Assembly (NCBI RefSeq): GCF_026427775.1
Contig: NZ_CP044532.1
Location: forward strand, 3,038,001-3,102,000
Direction: 5' to 3'
DNA from: Arthrobacter sp. CDRTa11
GTDB taxonomy: Bacteria; Actinomycetota; Actinomycetes; Actinomycetales; Micrococcaceae
Length of the DNA: 64,000 nt
A program made the position numbers and the translations under genes. The notes beneath the pieces were generated by a model. That model saw nothing but the letters and a program-made list of their open reading frames with translations. It was not told the origin of the DNA and ran no database searches. The stretch's first letter is position 1, and every line of letters begins with the position of its first letter. Positions 30,766 through 41,232 of this stretch are shown here, piece by piece.

Positions 30766-32706
30766 GTGACAGACAGTCAGAAATCCGACGAAACAGCAGC
30801 AGACCTGACCGAGGCGACGACGCCCACGGTAGACGGGACCGCGGCTGGACAGGCCGTGGCCGGCGACGCAGCACATGACGAGGCCGTAACCGGCGGGCCT
30901 GCGGTTGACGAGGGAGAAGTTGCAGAGGGAGCAGCTGACGAGGCTGTTGCCGAACCAGCAGCCCAGGAGTCCCCCGCGGAACAGGCCCCGGAAGCAAGCG
31001 AATCCGCAACGGCCGAAGCCGAACCGGCTGAGTCCGAACACGCTGAATCCGAACAAGCCGAAGAGGCTGTGGTGCCGGACGCTGCGCCCGAGGAGCCTGC
31101 CGCTGAAGAAGCCGCCGAATCCGCCACGGAGGGTGCACCCGCCGCCGACGCACCTGTGGAGGATGTCGCCGCGGAGGATGTTTCCGCTGAGGCGCCGGCA
31201 ACGGAGGACGCGCCTTCTGAGGCGCCCGCCGAATCCGCGGCGCCGGCGGAAGCCGGTGCACCTGCTGCTGCTGAAGCCCCCGCTCCAAAAGAATCAGCTG
31301 TTCCCGCTCCAGAAGAATCAGCCGCCCCCGCCGCTGCGCCGGTGCCCACTCCGGCACCACGTCCGGCACCGTCGCCCGCAGCCTTCGCAGCCCGTCCCAA
31401 ACCGGCCGCCGCGGCACCCGCCGCAGCTCCGGCACCTGTGGCTTCCGCTACCTCTCTGGCAGAAGCGGCACGTTGGGGCCGCGTCGAGGGCGACGGGCAC
31501 GTCTTCCTGACCATCGACGGTGAAGAGCACCCCGTGGGCCAGTACCCCGGGGTCAGCGATGACGAAGCCCTTGCTTACTTCGCCAGGAAATACGACGACG
31601 TCGTAGCCCAGATCGTCCTCCTCGAGCAGCGCGTCAGTTCCAAGGCGCCCAGCACGGACATGCAGAAGACCGTCAACCACCTCCGTGAGCAGCTGGCCGA
31701 GCGGAACATGGTGGGTGACCTGCGTGCGGCAGAGGCCCGCCTGGACAGGCTCTCCGAACAGATTTCGGAACTGGAGAAAACCGAAAAGGCAGAGCACGAC
31801 GCCGTCCGCGCGTCAGAGATGGCCGCCCGGGAAGCGATCGTGGCCGAGGCAGAGGAAATCTCCGGCCAGGATCCCTCCCAGATCCAGTGGAAGACCTCCA
31901 GCGCCCGGATGAACGAACTGTTCGAAAGCTGGAAGACAGCACAGAAGAGCGGCGTCCGGCTGGGCCGCAGCAACGAAGACGCCCTGTGGAAGCGCTTCCG
32001 TGCTGCGCGCACCGTTTTTGACCGCCACCGCCGGGCATATTTCTCCCAGCTGGACAGCAACAACTCGGCCGCGAAGTCTGCCAAGGAAAAGCTCATCGCT
32101 GAGGCTGAGGCCCTCTCCACGTCAACGGACTGGGGATACGCCGCGGGCGAATACCGCCGCCTGATGGACGAATGGAAAGCCTCCCCGCGTGCCAGCCGGA
32201 AGGACGACGACGCCCTGTGGGCCCGCTTCCGTGCTGCCCAGGATGTTTTCTTCACGTCGCGGCAGGCCGCCAATGAGGAGATCGACCAGGAATACGCGGC
32301 AAACCTTACCGTGAAGGAAGCGCTCCTGGTTGAAGCCAACTCCATCCTCCCAGTCAAGGATCTGGCTGCCGCCAAGAAGGCGCTCCAGTCCGTCCGTGAC
32401 CGCTGGGAAGAAGCCGGCAAGGTCCCCCGTGCGGATATGGGACGGATCGAGGCGGGCCTGCGCAAGGTAGAAGACGCCGTTCGGCACGCCGAAGAGGAAA
32501 ACTGGCAGCGGTCCAACCCTGAGACCAAGGCCCGCACCAACAGCGCGCTGTCCCAGCTGGAGGCGGCTATCGCCGGTCTGCAGGATGACCTGGCCAAGGC
32601 CGAGAAAGCCGGGGACCAGCGGAAGATCAAGTCCGCCCGGGAAGCGCTCGAGGCACGGCAGGCCTGGTTGGACCAGATCCAGCGTTCAGCCAGCGAACTC
32701 TCCTAA
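30766..32706 (+). CDS. DUF349 domain-containing protein with acidic Ala/Pro-rich N-terminus
   Basis: The 646-residue protein starts with about 230 residues of low-complexity Ala/Glu/Pro sequence (for example ESEHAESEQAEEA). A folded region then begins at LAEAARWGRVEGDGHVFLT and carries repeated DUF349 helices with the motif W..A...Y..L...W (ARFRAAQDVFFTSRQ, LWKRFRAARTVFDRHR). DUF349 proteins are predicted helical coiled coils of unknown role. The GTG start gives MTDSQKSDETAA. A strong hairpin terminator follows at 32769. Confidence 0.88.
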   Translation: MTDSQKSDETAADLTEATTPTVDGTAAGQAVAGDAAHDEAVTGGPAVDEGEVAEGAADEAVAEPAAQESPAEQAPEASESATAEAEPAESEHAESEQAEEAVVPDAAPEEPAAEEAAESATEGAPAADAPVEDVAAEDVSAEAPATEDAPSEAPAESAAPAEAGAPAAAEAPAPKESAVPAPEESAAPAAAPVPTPAPRPAPSPAAFAARPKPAAAAPAAAPAPVASATSLAEAARWGRVEGDGHVFLTIDGEEHPVGQYPGVSDDEALAYFARKYDDVVAQIVLLEQRVSSKAPSTDMQKTVNHLREQLAERNMVGDLRAAEARLDRLSEQISELEKTEKAEHDAVRASEMAAREAIVAEAEEISGQDPSQIQWKTSSARMNELFESWKTAQKSGVRLGRSNEDALWKRFRAARTVFDRHRRAYFSQLDSNNSAAKSAKEKLIAEAEALSTSTDWGYAAGEYRRLMDEWKASPRASRKDDDALWARFRAAQDVFFTSRQAANEEIDQEYAANLTVKEALLVEANSILPVKDLAAAKKALQSVRDRWEEAGKVPRADMGRIEAGLRKVEDAVRHAEEENWQRSNPETKARTNSALSQLEAAIAGLQDDLAKAEKAGDQRKIKSAREALEARQAWLDQIQRSASELS

Positions 32707-32768
32707 GCTGCCGTTCCTCGATCCGCCGTAGGGAATCCAACGCACGGCATGAGCAGATCAGCGTAACG

Positions 32769-32810
32769 CAGGTCCGGCTCCGGTTATCCACATAACCGGA
32801 GCCGGACCTG
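32769..32810 (+). terminator. Perfect 19-bp hairpin after the DUF349 gene
   Basis: CAGGTCCGGCTCCGGTTAT pairs without mismatch with its complement across a CCAC loop, 62 bases after the DUF349 stop. It is followed by TCTCGTTGTG rather than a clean T-run. Confidence 0.75.
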
Positions 32811-32843
32811 TCTCGTTGTGGGCAAGCACGGCAAGATGGCTGG

Positions 32844-33530
32844 ATGGCTGCAGCATCCCCACCCGAGTACCCGGACCTATATTCACCGGGGCGGCCCTTT
32901 AGCTGGCCAGAACTCCAATCGCTTGCTGCCGACGGCGTGCTGGCCCGGTTCCACCAGCAGGGCTACTCACTTCCGGACACCCACACCTCACCGCAACTGC
33001 GTGCAAGGGCCGCGGCCAACTATGTGCCTGCAGGCATCAGGCAACGGGTGGTTGCCGGGCGCATGACTGCTGCCTGGATCTACGGCTGTGCTGCGGAGCC
33101 GGACCGGCTGGCACTCCTGGTGGATGCCAAACGCCGGGTCTCCAGCCTGCGCAACACGCGCGGGTGCACGCTCCACGAGGTCAGGCTGGGCCCGTTTGAT
33201 GTCGTCAGCCTGGGTGGGCTGATGGTCTCCAGTCCGCTGCGGACAGCCCTGGACATTGCCCTCCATGTGGAAGCCCAGCGGGCCATCCCCGCTCTGGAGG
33301 GGCTGCTGGCCCGGCCCGAAAAGGACGTGAAGCTGCGCCTCCTGATCCTGGCCATTGAATCGACGCCCAGGGTGCCCCACAAAAAGGCCGCCCTGGAAAA
33401 GCTTGCCCTGCTAGCTCCGGCGCTTGTTGCCTGTAGTCCTGTACACGTCAAAGACACCGTCGATCCGCCGCACAGCGCTGAGCACGTGGCTCAGGTACTT
33501 GGGGTCGCCCATCTCGAACGCGAACTTTGA
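32844..33530 (+). CDS. AbiEi-like regulator/antitoxin-type protein, 3' end overlapping rsh
   Basis: The 228-residue protein resembles the actinobacterial group often called AbiEi-family antitoxin-like or winged-helix regulators. It has [20 protein letters not shown] followed by [19 protein letters not shown] and [13 protein letters not shown] see no adjacent AbiEii toxin gene, so a toxin-antitoxin role is not supported here. The last 40 or so codons (33411-33530) lie antisense to the end of rsh. The true stop may differ, or the two convergent genes really overlap by 120 bases. Confidence 0.65.
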   Translation: MAAASPPEYPDLYSPGRPFSWPELQSLAADGVLARFHQQGYSLPDTHTSPQLRARAAANYVPAGIRQRVVAGRMTAAWIYGCAAEPDRLALLVDAKRRVSSLRNTRGCTLHEVRLGPFDVVSLGGLMVSSPLRTALDIALHVEAQRAIPALEGLLARPEKDVKLRLLILAIESTPRVPHKKAALEKLALLAPALVACSPVHVKDTVDPPHSAEHVAQVLGVAHLEREL

Positions 33531-35804
33531 GATTGCCACACGGTCCGTGGAGGTATGCACGCTGGCCGCAAGGATGTTCACATGGTTCTCTGACAGGACC
33601 CGCGTGACATCGGACAGCAGCGACTTGCGGTCCAGCGCTTCCACCTGGATCTCCACCAGGAAAACACTGGACTGTGTGGGTGCCCAGTCCACATCAACAA
33701 TCCTGTCCGGCTGGTCCTTAAGGTCGGAGATGTTGGTGCAGTCCGTGCGGTGCACCGACACCCCGGAGCCCCGGGTAACGAAGCCGAGGATCGGATCGGG
33801 CGGGACAGGGGTGCAGCAGCGGGCAAGCTTCACCCAGACGTCCCCCACCCCGCGGACCACCACGCCGGAATCGGAGAACCGGGCCTTGGTGACCTGCGTG
33901 GGGATGCTGACTTCGGTGATGTCTTCGTCGGTGCTTTCGTTCCCGCCAAGGCTTTCGACGAGCTTTTCCATCACGGACTGGGCTGACGTGTGTCCGTCGC
34001 CCACTCCGGCGTACAGGCCAGAGATGTCCACATATTTGAAGTCAGCAGCCACGGCCGCCAGAGCTTCATGTGTCATCAGGCGCTGGAGGGGAAGGTTCTG
34101 TTTCCGCATGGCCCGCGTCAACAGTTCCTTGCCACGGTCAATCGCCTCTTCGCGGCGTTCCTTGCTGAACCACTGGCGGATCTTGTTCCGGGCCCTGGCG
34201 CTCTTAACGAAGTGCTGCCAGTCCTGGCTGGGGCCGGCGCCTTCTGCTTTCGAGGTGAAGATTTCCACCCAGTCGCCGTGGTTCAGCTCGCTGTTCAGCG
34301 GAACAAGCTTGCCATTTACCCTGGCGCCGATGGTGCGGTGCCCCACTTCGGTATGCACGGCATAGGCGAAGTCCACGGGGGTGGATCCGGCAGGCAGGGC
34401 CATGACCTCGCCCTTTGGGGTAAAGACAAAAACTTCCCGGGCGTTGATCTCAAAGCGCAGGGAGTCCAGGAATTCGCCGGGATCGGAGGTTTCCTGCTGC
34501 CAGTCCACCAGGGACCTGAGCCAACCCATGTCGCCGTCGCGCGGGCTGCCCGGTCCGGTGGCCGTCCGGTTTGGCTGGTCCTTGTACTTCCAGTGCGCCG
34601 CCACACCGTACTCAGCGCGCCGGTGCATTTCGTGCGTCCGGATCTGGATCTCCACAGGCTTTCCGCCCGGGCCGATCACGGTGGTGTGGAGGGACTGGTA
34701 CATGTTGAACTTGGGCATCGCGATGTAGTCCTTGAACCGCCCCGGCAGCGGATTCCAGCGCGAATGCATGGTGCCCAGCGCGGCATAACAGTCCCGGACC
34801 GAATCCACCAGCACCCGGACACCCATGAGGTCGTTGATGTCGTCGAAGTCCTTGTCCCGCACCACCATCTTCTGGTAAATCGAGTAATAGTGCTTGGGCC
34901 TGCCGGTAATGGTGGCCTTGATCCGGGCGGTCCTGAGGTCCTCGGTGATCTGGTCCCGGATGACCCCCAGGCTCTTCTCCCGCTCCGGGGTGCGGTCCCC
35001 CACCATCCGGACGATTTCCTCATAGACCTTGGGATATAGGGCCGCAAAGGACAGGTCCTCCAGCTCCCACTTGATGGTGTTCATCCCGAGGCGGTGCGCC
35101 AGTGGTGCGAAGATCTCCAGGGTTTCGCGCGCCTTGCGGGCAGAGGATTCGGCCGAGACGAAGCGCCAGGTGCGGGCATTGTGGAGCCTGTCGGCCAGCT
35201 TGATCATGAGGACGCGGATGTCCTTGGCCATGGCCACGACCATCTTGCGCACTGTCTCAGACTGGGCAGCTTCACCGAAGCTGACCTTGTCCAGCTTGGT
35301 CACACCGTCCACCAGCATGGCAACTTCCGGCCCGAAATCCCGCTTCAGGTCCGCCAGCGTGTACGGAGTGTCCTCCACGGTGTCATGGAGGAGTGCTGCG
35401 GCGAGGGTGGTGCCGCTCAGCCCGAGTTCCGCCAGGATGGTCGCAACCGCCACCGGGTGGGTGATGTAGGGGTCGCCGCTTTTGCGCTTCTGGCCGCGGT
35501 GGCTGCGCTCAGCGACGTCGAAGGCGCGCTGGATGAGGTCAAAGTCTTCTTTGGGGTTGTTTGCCCGGACGGTCCGCAGCAGCGGCTCAAGGATGGGCGA
35601 ATAATTGACCGCACTGCGCCCGGTGAGGCGTGCGAGCCGGGACCGGGTCCGTTCCCTGCGTCCGGGAAAGGTGGCACGCGAACCCGAGTTGTCCACGGGT
35701 ATCACCGGGCCGGGGCGGCCGGAAGCGGCCAGCCCGGTCTGCGGTCCGGGGCCTGGACTGTTATCCCCGTTTGCCGTTGGCGCCGACGCCGAACGTTCTT
35801 CCAA
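33411..35804 (-). CDS. rsh: Bifunctional (p)ppGpp synthetase/hydrolase RSH
   Basis: RSH controls the stringent response by making and degrading (p)ppGpp. The protein has the HD hydrolase core ([14 protein letters not shown] near residue 138), the synthetase region ([13 protein letters not shown] near 298), a TGS domain, and a C-terminal ACT domain ([19 protein letters not shown]). Both catalytic parts look intact, so it is probably bifunctional. The frame is open from GTG 35819, but GAGGGG lies seven bases before TTG 35804, so I prefer that start (797 residues). The N-terminus is low-complexity and Pro/Gly/Ser-rich. Confidence 0.95.
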   Translation of the reverse strand: MEERSASAPTANGDNSPGPGPQTGLAASGRPGPVIPVDNSGSRATFPGRRERTRSRLARLTGRSAVNYSPILEPLLRTVRANNPKEDFDLIQRAFDVAERSHRGQKRKSGDPYITHPVAVATILAELGLSGTTLAAALLHDTVEDTPYTLADLKRDFGPEVAMLVDGVTKLDKVSFGEAAQSETVRKMVVAMAKDIRVLMIKLADRLHNARTWRFVSAESSARKARETLEIFAPLAHRLGMNTIKWELEDLSFAALYPKVYEEIVRMVGDRTPEREKSLGVIRDQITEDLRTARIKATITGRPKHYYSIYQKMVVRDKDFDDINDLMGVRVLVDSVRDCYAALGTMHSRWNPLPGRFKDYIAMPKFNMYQSLHTTVIGPGGKPVEIQIRTHEMHRRAEYGVAAHWKYKDQPNRTATGPGSPRDGDMGWLRSLVDWQQETSDPGEFLDSLRFEINAREVFVFTPKGEVMALPAGSTPVDFAYAVHTEVGHRTIGARVNGKLVPLNSELNHGDWVEIFTSKAEGAGPSQDWQHFVKSARARNKIRQWFSKERREEAIDRGKELLTRAMRKQNLPLQRLMTHEALAAVAADFKYVDISGLYAGVGDGHTSAQSVMEKLVESLGGNESTDEDITEVSIPTQVTKARFSDSGVVVRGVGDVWVKLARCCTPVPPDPILGFVTRGSGVSVHRTDCTNISDLKDQPDRIVDVDWAPTQSSVFLVEIQVEALDRKSLLSDVTRVLSENHVNILAASVHTSTDRVAISKFAFEMGDPKYLSHVLSAVRRIDGVFDVYRTTGNKRRS

Positions 35805-35886
35805 TGAAGCACCCCTCACAACCCGTTTAATTACTTCAGTCTATTCCTCCGTCAGTACACATTTGTAACCGGCCCTTAAATGCGAA

Positions 35887-35926
35887 CGGGCCGGATTGCA
35901 TCGGTATTCCGATGCAATCCGGCCCG
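35887..35926 (-). terminator. Perfect 18-bp hairpin between secF and rsh
   Basis: CGGGCCGGATTGCATCGG pairs perfectly with its complement around a TATT loop. It lies 17 bases beyond the secF stop on the minus strand and upstream of rsh. No long T-run follows; it is most likely the terminator of the sec operon. Confidence 0.75.
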
Positions 35927-35942
35927 CTCCTGCAGGTTTCGC

Positions 35943-36962
35943 TCAGGCTTGGGCGGGCGCGGCCGGAGCGGCTGCCCGTGCCGCCGTCTCTGCCCGGCGG
36001 TGCTCCACGCGTTTGGCCTGCTTCACCAGTTCAGGTTCGTTCTGGCGAAGCCAGGCGTACATCGGTGCGGCGATGAAGATGGTGGCGGCCGTGCCGATCA
36101 GGATTCCGACGAACAGCGCCAGCGAAAGGTCGCGAAGGGTGCCCGCCCCCAGCAGCCCGGCACCAATAAAGAGGATGGCACCAACGGGCAGGATGGCAAC
36201 CATCATGGTGTTGATGGAGCGCACCAGGGTCTGGTTCACGGCGAGGTTGACCTCCTCACCAAAGGTACGGCGGGTTGAGGCATCAATGTCGGCCGTGTTC
36301 TCGCGGATCTTGTCGAACACTACCACCGTGTCATACAGCGAGTAGCTGAGCACGGTAAGGAAGCCGATGATGGCTGACGGTGTCACTTCAAAGTCGCTCA
36401 GCGCGTAGACTCCGGCGGTGATGAACATTGTCACCGCCATGCCCGCAATCGCCGAGAGCGACATTTTCCACGTCCTGAAGTACAGCGCCATCAGCACGGC
36501 GGCCAGCACCACAAAGATCACCAGACCGAGCAGGGCCTGTTTGGTGACGTCAGCCCCCCACGTCGGTCCCACAAAGGTGGATGTCACCTCGTTGTCGGTC
36601 ACCCCATAGGCGGCGGTGAGGCCTTCCTTGATCTTGAGGGTCTCTTCATCCGTGAGCTTGTCAGTCTGGATGCGCATGGTGGTTCCGGCTACGTTGGCCA
36701 CCCGGGGAATGCTCCCGGCCACAACATCCTGGACCGCCTTTTCGCCGGCCGCAGCATCGGTGGTCTTGACATTCGAGACGGTGAACTCGGAACCGCCGCG
36801 GAACTCGATCCCCAGGTTGAACCCGCCCTTGGCGACCGGGATCAGGATTGACAGCGCGACGGCAACCACCGCGATGAGGAACCAGATCTTCTTGGCACCC
36901 ACGAAGTCGTAGGAGCGCTTGCCGGTGTAAAGCTCGTTACCGAAATTGGCGAAGCTGGACAT
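35943..36962 (-). CDS. secF: Protein translocase subunit SecF
   Basis: SecF with SecD uses proton flow to pull exported proteins across the membrane after SecA. The 339-residue protein has the first membrane segment (KIWFLIAVVAVALSILIPV), an extracytoplasmic P1 domain (LGIEFRGGSEFTV) and five further helices. The SYSLYDTVVVFDKIREN motif is diagnostic. The ATG overlaps the secD stop by one base (TAATG). The C-terminus is Ala-rich. Confidence 0.96.
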   Translation of the reverse strand: MSSFANFGNELYTGKRSYDFVGAKKIWFLIAVVAVALSILIPVAKGGFNLGIEFRGGSEFTVSNVKTTDAAAGEKAVQDVVAGSIPRVANVAGTTMRIQTDKLTDEETLKIKEGLTAAYGVTDNEVTSTFVGPTWGADVTKQALLGLVIFVVLAAVLMALYFRTWKMSLSAIAGMAVTMFITAGVYALSDFEVTPSAIIGFLTVLSYSLYDTVVVFDKIRENTADIDASTRRTFGEEVNLAVNQTLVRSINTMMVAILPVGAILFIGAGLLGAGTLRDLSLALFVGILIGTAATIFIAAPMYAWLRQNEPELVKQAKRVEHRRAETAARAAAPAAPAQA

Positions 36963-38719
36963 TACTTGTTCTCCTTGGCTGCGCTCTTGGAGGAGCCGGC
37001 GAGCTGCTCCTGCTTTTCAGCGAGGCGGCGTTCCGCGATGGTCATCCTGCGTTCTGCCTCCGCTGCTGCTCCGCTGTTCTTTGCACGGACCACCGAGGGC
37101 TTGGCCTCGGGGGTGCGCAGGCGCCCGGCGCCACGGTACAGCGGGACTGCGCCAAGGCGCTTCGGGTCAAGGCCGGAGAAACGGTGGCCCTCGCCGAAGA
37201 ATTTGGTGCGCGCCAGCAGCCGCAGCGTCGGGTGGGTGAACATAAACACCACGATGAGGTCGGCAATGGCGGTGAGCCCGAGGGTGAAAGCGAACCCGCG
37301 GACGTTGCCAACAGCCACGAAGTACAGCACCAGGGCAGCCAGCAGGTTCACGGCCTTCGAGGCCAGGACCGTGCGCTTGGCCCGCTTCCAGCCGTTCTCG
37401 ACGGCGGAAACAAGTCCCCGGCCCTCGCGAAGCTCATCACGAATTCGCTCGAAGTAAACAATGAAGGAGTCAGCGGTCTGGCCGATGGCCACGATGATGC
37501 CGGCGACGCCAGCCAGGGAGAGCCGATAGTTCTCGGTCCAGCCCAGGACAGCGATGGCGAGGTACGTCAGCACACCGGCCACCACCAGGGAGGCAATGGT
37601 GACAAAGCCCAGCGCACGGTACTGGAACAGCGAATACACCACCACCAGGAGCAGGCCGATAACACCGGCGAGGAGTCCCATCCGGAGCTGTTCGCCACCG
37701 AGGGTTGCGGAGATCTGCTGCTCGCTCTGAATTTCGAAACTGATGGGCAGCGCGCCAAAGCGGAGCTGGTCGGACAGTGCCTTGGCCGACTGCTCGGTGA
37801 ATCCGCCGGTGATCTGCGGCCGCCCGTCGGTGATGACGGCAAGGGCGCGGGGCGCAGAGATGACCTGGTCATCCAGGACAATGGCGAACTGGGCCTTTGG
37901 GTCGGTTCCGGCGTCACCGCCGGCTGCGACGTAGAACTGGTTCAGGCGCTCGGTAACCTCTTTGAACTTCGCGGTGCCTTCATCGTTGAACTGGATGTTG
38001 ACTGCCCACTCGTTCGTGACGGCACCCTGCGCACCCTGCTGCAGCTGGAACGAGGACGTCACAATGTTGGTGCCCTTAACCTCGACGGGGCCGAGGATGT
38101 ACTTGACCGCGGGCGAGGACGCAGTGGCGGGCTCACATGTCACCAGAGGCTTGGTGGGCTCTGAACGTTCCTGCCGGTCCTGGGCCGGGTTGTCACAGTC
38201 AAGGCTTTCGAACTGGCGGTAGAGCTCAGGGGTGATCCAGTTGATGTCGCTGCTGTTGGCAGGCTCGGCTGTCGGCTTGGGCAGCTGTTCCTCCGGCGTC
38301 TGCGACTCAGCGGGAACAGCTGCACCTGGTCCATTCAGCAGGACGGGGCGAAAGTTCATATCCGCCGAAGCCTGGATAAGGGCCCGGGTCTGGGATGACG
38401 GGGTGCCCGGGAGGCTGACCACAACGTTCCGGCCGGACTGCGTGCTGATCTCCGCCTCAGCCACACCGGAACCATCAACGCGCTGGCGAATGATGGACAC
38501 CGCCTGGTTGAGCTGCTCCTCATTAATGTCCGAATTGCCCTCAACCTTGGGCGCCAGGATCATCTGCGTGCCGCCTTCAAGGTCCAGCGCCAGCTTGGGA
38601 GCCCAGCTTGCCTGCCCGGACATGGTGCCGCCGGCCAGGACTGCGGTCAGCACGGCGATAATTACGCCGAGCCAGACCAGCACCCTGAGCGCTGAGTTTT
38701 TGGGGCCAGTTCGTGCCAT
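36962..38719 (-). CDS. secD: Protein translocase subunit SecD
   Basis: SecD is the larger SecDF partner. The 585-residue protein has an N-terminal membrane helix, the motif LGLDLEGGTQ in a variant form (LALDLEGGTQMIL), a large extracytoplasmic domain, and the membrane motifs QTADSFIVYFERIRDE. The C-terminal tail after the last helix is long, basic and cytoplasmic (MTIAERRLAEKQEQLAG). It lies between yajC and secF, the usual order. Confidence 0.96.
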   Translation of the reverse strand: MARTGPKNSALRVLVWLGVIIAVLTAVLAGGTMSGQASWAPKLALDLEGGTQMILAPKVEGNSDINEEQLNQAVSIIRQRVDGSGVAEAEISTQSGRNVVVSLPGTPSSQTRALIQASADMNFRPVLLNGPGAAVPAESQTPEEQLPKPTAEPANSSDINWITPELYRQFESLDCDNPAQDRQERSEPTKPLVTCEPATASSPAVKYILGPVEVKGTNIVTSSFQLQQGAQGAVTNEWAVNIQFNDEGTAKFKEVTERLNQFYVAAGGDAGTDPKAQFAIVLDDQVISAPRALAVITDGRPQITGGFTEQSAKALSDQLRFGALPISFEIQSEQQISATLGGEQLRMGLLAGVIGLLLVVVYSLFQYRALGFVTIASLVVAGVLTYLAIAVLGWTENYRLSLAGVAGIIVAIGQTADSFIVYFERIRDELREGRGLVSAVENGWKRAKRTVLASKAVNLLAALVLYFVAVGNVRGFAFTLGLTAIADLIVVFMFTHPTLRLLARTKFFGEGHRFSGLDPKRLGAVPLYRGAGRLRTPEAKPSVVRAKNSGAAAEAERRMTIAERRLAEKQEQLAGSSKSAAKENK

Positions 38720-38832
38720 TGTTGATCTTTCTCTTATTTACGGAGGACCGCCGGTGCGAGCCCGTGCTCTTACCGGCGGCAGATCCGAAGCCGTAGACGC
38801 GTGGTAGCGAGGGTTGCCGTGCGGCAGCCCGG

Positions 38833-39237
38833 CTAGCTGTCCTTTTTGCCTTCGTCGTTGAGGCGCTTAAGGGTTTCGTCCGGCGTCTCGGCAGCAGGTG
38901 CGGTTGGCCCTGATTCGTCCGCGGTCAGGGACGAAGCATCGTTGGGGACAACGGACGGCTCGTCCTCGGCAATGACGGCCGGTTCAACAATCTTGGTGAC
39001 GGCCTGGCGGTGGACGGTGGCAAGGTTGCCGGGTGAAAGCTCCAGGACGACCTTGTTCTCTTCATCGTCCATCGAGACGATGCGGCCAAAGAGACCGAAG
39101 CTCGTCATGACCTCAACGCCAGGGGCGAACTGGGACTGCAGCGTCGCCTGCTGCTCCTTGGTCTTCTTGTTGCGGCGGAACATCATAAAGATAAAGATTC
39201 CGAGCATGGCGAACAAGACGATGTTCATTGGATCCAC
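38833..39237 (-). CDS. yajC: Preprotein translocase subunit YajC
   Basis: YajC is a small SecDF partner. The 134-residue protein has one N-terminal membrane segment (MNIVLFAMLGIFIFMMF), the RRNKKTKEQQATLQSQ basic stretch and an SH3-like fold (TSFGLFGRIVSMDDEENKV). An acidic tail of about 50 residues follows. The open frame continues to 39438, but GTG at 39237 (VDPMNIVL) is the likely start with GGAAAC upstream. ATG 39228 is an alternative. It lies upstream of secD. Confidence 0.92.
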   Translation of the reverse strand: MDPMNIVLFAMLGIFIFMMFRRNKKTKEQQATLQSQFAPGVEVMTSFGLFGRIVSMDDEENKVVLELSPGNLATVHRQAVTKIVEPAVIAEDEPSVVPNDASSLTADESGPTAPAAETPDETLKRLNDEGKKDS

Positions 39238-39416
39238 AGGGATGTTTCCGTTCTGTACTGGCGTATTTTGGTGTAGGCAGCGTCCGCTTTGAACCGTGTG
39301 GCCTGGCGGAAAACTGTGTGCCGTCCACCGGCGGCTGATAATGCCGCCTGCGGGAACAAAGACCCGAACGTGCCGGGCGTCATACCAGTCTAAAGGGAAA
39401 ACCTGAAAGGACGGTG

Positions 39417-40505
39417 CTATTGGCCGTTCGGAGGCCAATCCGCCGCAGATTCTTCATCGTCAGGATCGGTGCTGAACAGATCCAGGGGCTCCTGCCCAAA
39501 CACTCCGGCCGGAACGGCAAAACCAAGGTGGGTCCAGGCGGGGGCCATGGCAATACGGCCACGCGGAGTTCGTCCCAGCAGTCCTTCCCGGACCAGGAAC
39601 GGCTCAGCCACCGTTTCGACGGTCTCGGTCTCCTCCCCCACCGCGATGGCCAGGGTGGACAGGCCCACGGGCCCGCCGCCGAATTTTGTGATGAGCGCCT
39701 CCAGGACGGCACGGTCCAGCCGGTCCAGGCCCTTCTTATCCACTTCATACATATCCAGCGCGGCGGAGGCGGCGCGGGCATCTATCTGTTCGATGCCATG
39801 CACCAGGGCCCAGTCGCGGACACGGCGAAGCAGACGGTTGGCGATACGGGGTGTGCCACGGGACCGTCCTGCGATTTCACTGAACCCGGCGGAGTTGACC
39901 TTGAGGTCCAGTAGGCCGGCGGACCGCCTGAGAACCAGTTCCAGCTCGGCCACGGAGTAGAACTCCAGGTGCCCGGTGAACCCGAACCTGTCCCGCAGCG
40001 GGCCTGGCAGGAGTCCGGCCCGCGTGGTGGCGCCCACCAGGGTGAACGGCGGCAGCTCAAGCGGAATGGCGGTGGCACCGGCGCCCTTCCCCACCACTAT
40101 GTCCACCCGGAAGTCCTCCATGGCCATGTAGAGCATTTCTTCGGCCGGCCGGGACATGCGGTGGATTTCGTCGAGGAACAGAACCTCGCCCTCGGAGAGC
40201 GAGGAAAGAATGGCGGCCAGGTCCCCCGCATGCTGGATCGCGGGACCGCTGCTGATCCGCAGCGGCGCGTTCATCTCGGCGGCCACGATCATGGCCAAGG
40301 TGGTCTTACCCAGCCCCGGCGGGCCGGAGAAGAGGACGTGGTCGGCGCTCCGGCCGCGCATCCTTGAAGCCTGCAGGACCAGCGAGAGCTGCTTGCGGAC
40401 CCTGTGCTGGCCCACAAAATCATCCAGGTTCTTGGGCCGAAGCGCGGCCTCGATGGCCCGGTCCTCAGGCTCTTCCACCGCGGCCACCACCGAGGGCTCA
40501 GCCAC
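39417..40505 (-). CDS. ruvB: Holliday junction branch-migration helicase RuvB
   Basis: RuvB is the AAA+ motor that drives branch migration with RuvA. The 362-residue protein has Walker A GPPGLGKT at 61-68, Walker [10 protein letters not shown], the RuvB-specific sensor LVGATTRAG and the C-terminal winged-helix domain ([11 protein letters not shown]). The start is GTG and overlaps the ruvA stop by about eight bases. Its gene order ruvC-ruvA-ruvB is the standard one. Confidence 0.97.
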   Translation of the reverse strand: MAEPSVVAAVEEPEDRAIEAALRPKNLDDFVGQHRVRKQLSLVLQASRMRGRSADHVLFSGPPGLGKTTLAMIVAAEMNAPLRISSGPAIQHAGDLAAILSSLSEGEVLFLDEIHRMSRPAEEMLYMAMEDFRVDIVVGKGAGATAIPLELPPFTLVGATTRAGLLPGPLRDRFGFTGHLEFYSVAELELVLRRSAGLLDLKVNSAGFSEIAGRSRGTPRIANRLLRRVRDWALVHGIEQIDARAASAALDMYEVDKKGLDRLDRAVLEALITKFGGGPVGLSTLAIAVGEETETVETVAEPFLVREGLLGRTPRGRIAMAPAWTHLGFAVPAGVFGQEPLDLFSTDPDDEESAADWPPNGQ

Positions 40506-41142
40506 GGCTGCCTACCCGGTTGCCGGCCCGGGCGCCGTCCTGGCCAAGCCAGCGAAGGGTGGTGCGCAGGATTTCTGCCACGTTGCCGCGGAAGGAAACT
40601 TCGGGTTCGTCCGCCAGCGCTTTCTCGATACTCGAGGCGGCGTCCTTTTCGGACCAGCCAAGGCTGGTCATGGCGGCCACCACCTGTGGCTTCCAGGCCG
40701 CTTCCGCAGGGGTGGCCGCGGCCACCGCGCCCGCGGTGCCGTGCGGCACCAGCTTTCCGGCGAGCTCAAGGACGATCCTGCCTGCCACCTTGGGGCCGAT
40801 CCCGGGCACCTTTGTGAAGGTTTTGCTGTCACCGGTGTGGGCAGCAACCCGGATGGCTTCGGGTTCGTGGACCGCCAGCACCGCCAGGGCAAGGCGCGGG
40901 CCGACCCCGCTGACACTGAGGAGAACATCGAAAACTTCACGTTCGTCGTCGGAGGAGAACCCGAAAAGTGTCAGGGAATCCTCCCGGACGATCAGCGACG
41001 TAAACAGTTTTCCTTCTTCGCCGGTGCGCAGCCGGCTGAGGGTCTGCGGGGTGGCGTTGACGCTCATGCCCGCCCCGTTGAGGTCAATCACGGCCGTGGA
41101 AAGACCTACGTGCGCTACTGTTCCGCGAAGGAAACTGATCAA
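40498..41142 (-). CDS. ruvA: Holliday junction DNA-binding protein RuvA
   Basis: RuvA grips Holliday junctions and loads RuvB. The 214-residue protein has the N-terminal OB domain ([20 protein letters not shown]), helix-hairpin-helix motifs ([30 protein letters not shown]) and the C-terminal RuvB-binding domain ([17 protein letters not shown]). The frame opens at 41181, but TTG at 41142 has CAGGAG seven bases upstream and begins the conserved ISFLRG, so it is the likely start. Confidence 0.95.
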   Translation of the reverse strand: MISFLRGTVAHVGLSTAVIDLNGAGMSVNATPQTLSRLRTGEEGKLFTSLIVREDSLTLFGFSSDDEREVFDVLLSVSGVGPRLALAVLAVHEPEAIRVAAHTGDSKTFTKVPGIGPKVAGRIVLELAGKLVPHGTAGAVAAATPAEAAWKPQVVAAMTSLGWSEKDAASSIEKALADEPEVSFRGNVAEILRTTLRWLGQDGARAGNRVGSRG

Positions 41143-41232
41143 GGCCGGGCTCCTGGTGTACCGCCGGTGTGTTTGGTGCAAAACCGGCTATCCGAACATA
41201 TCTACGAATACCCTAGCAAGGCGCCCGGACAA

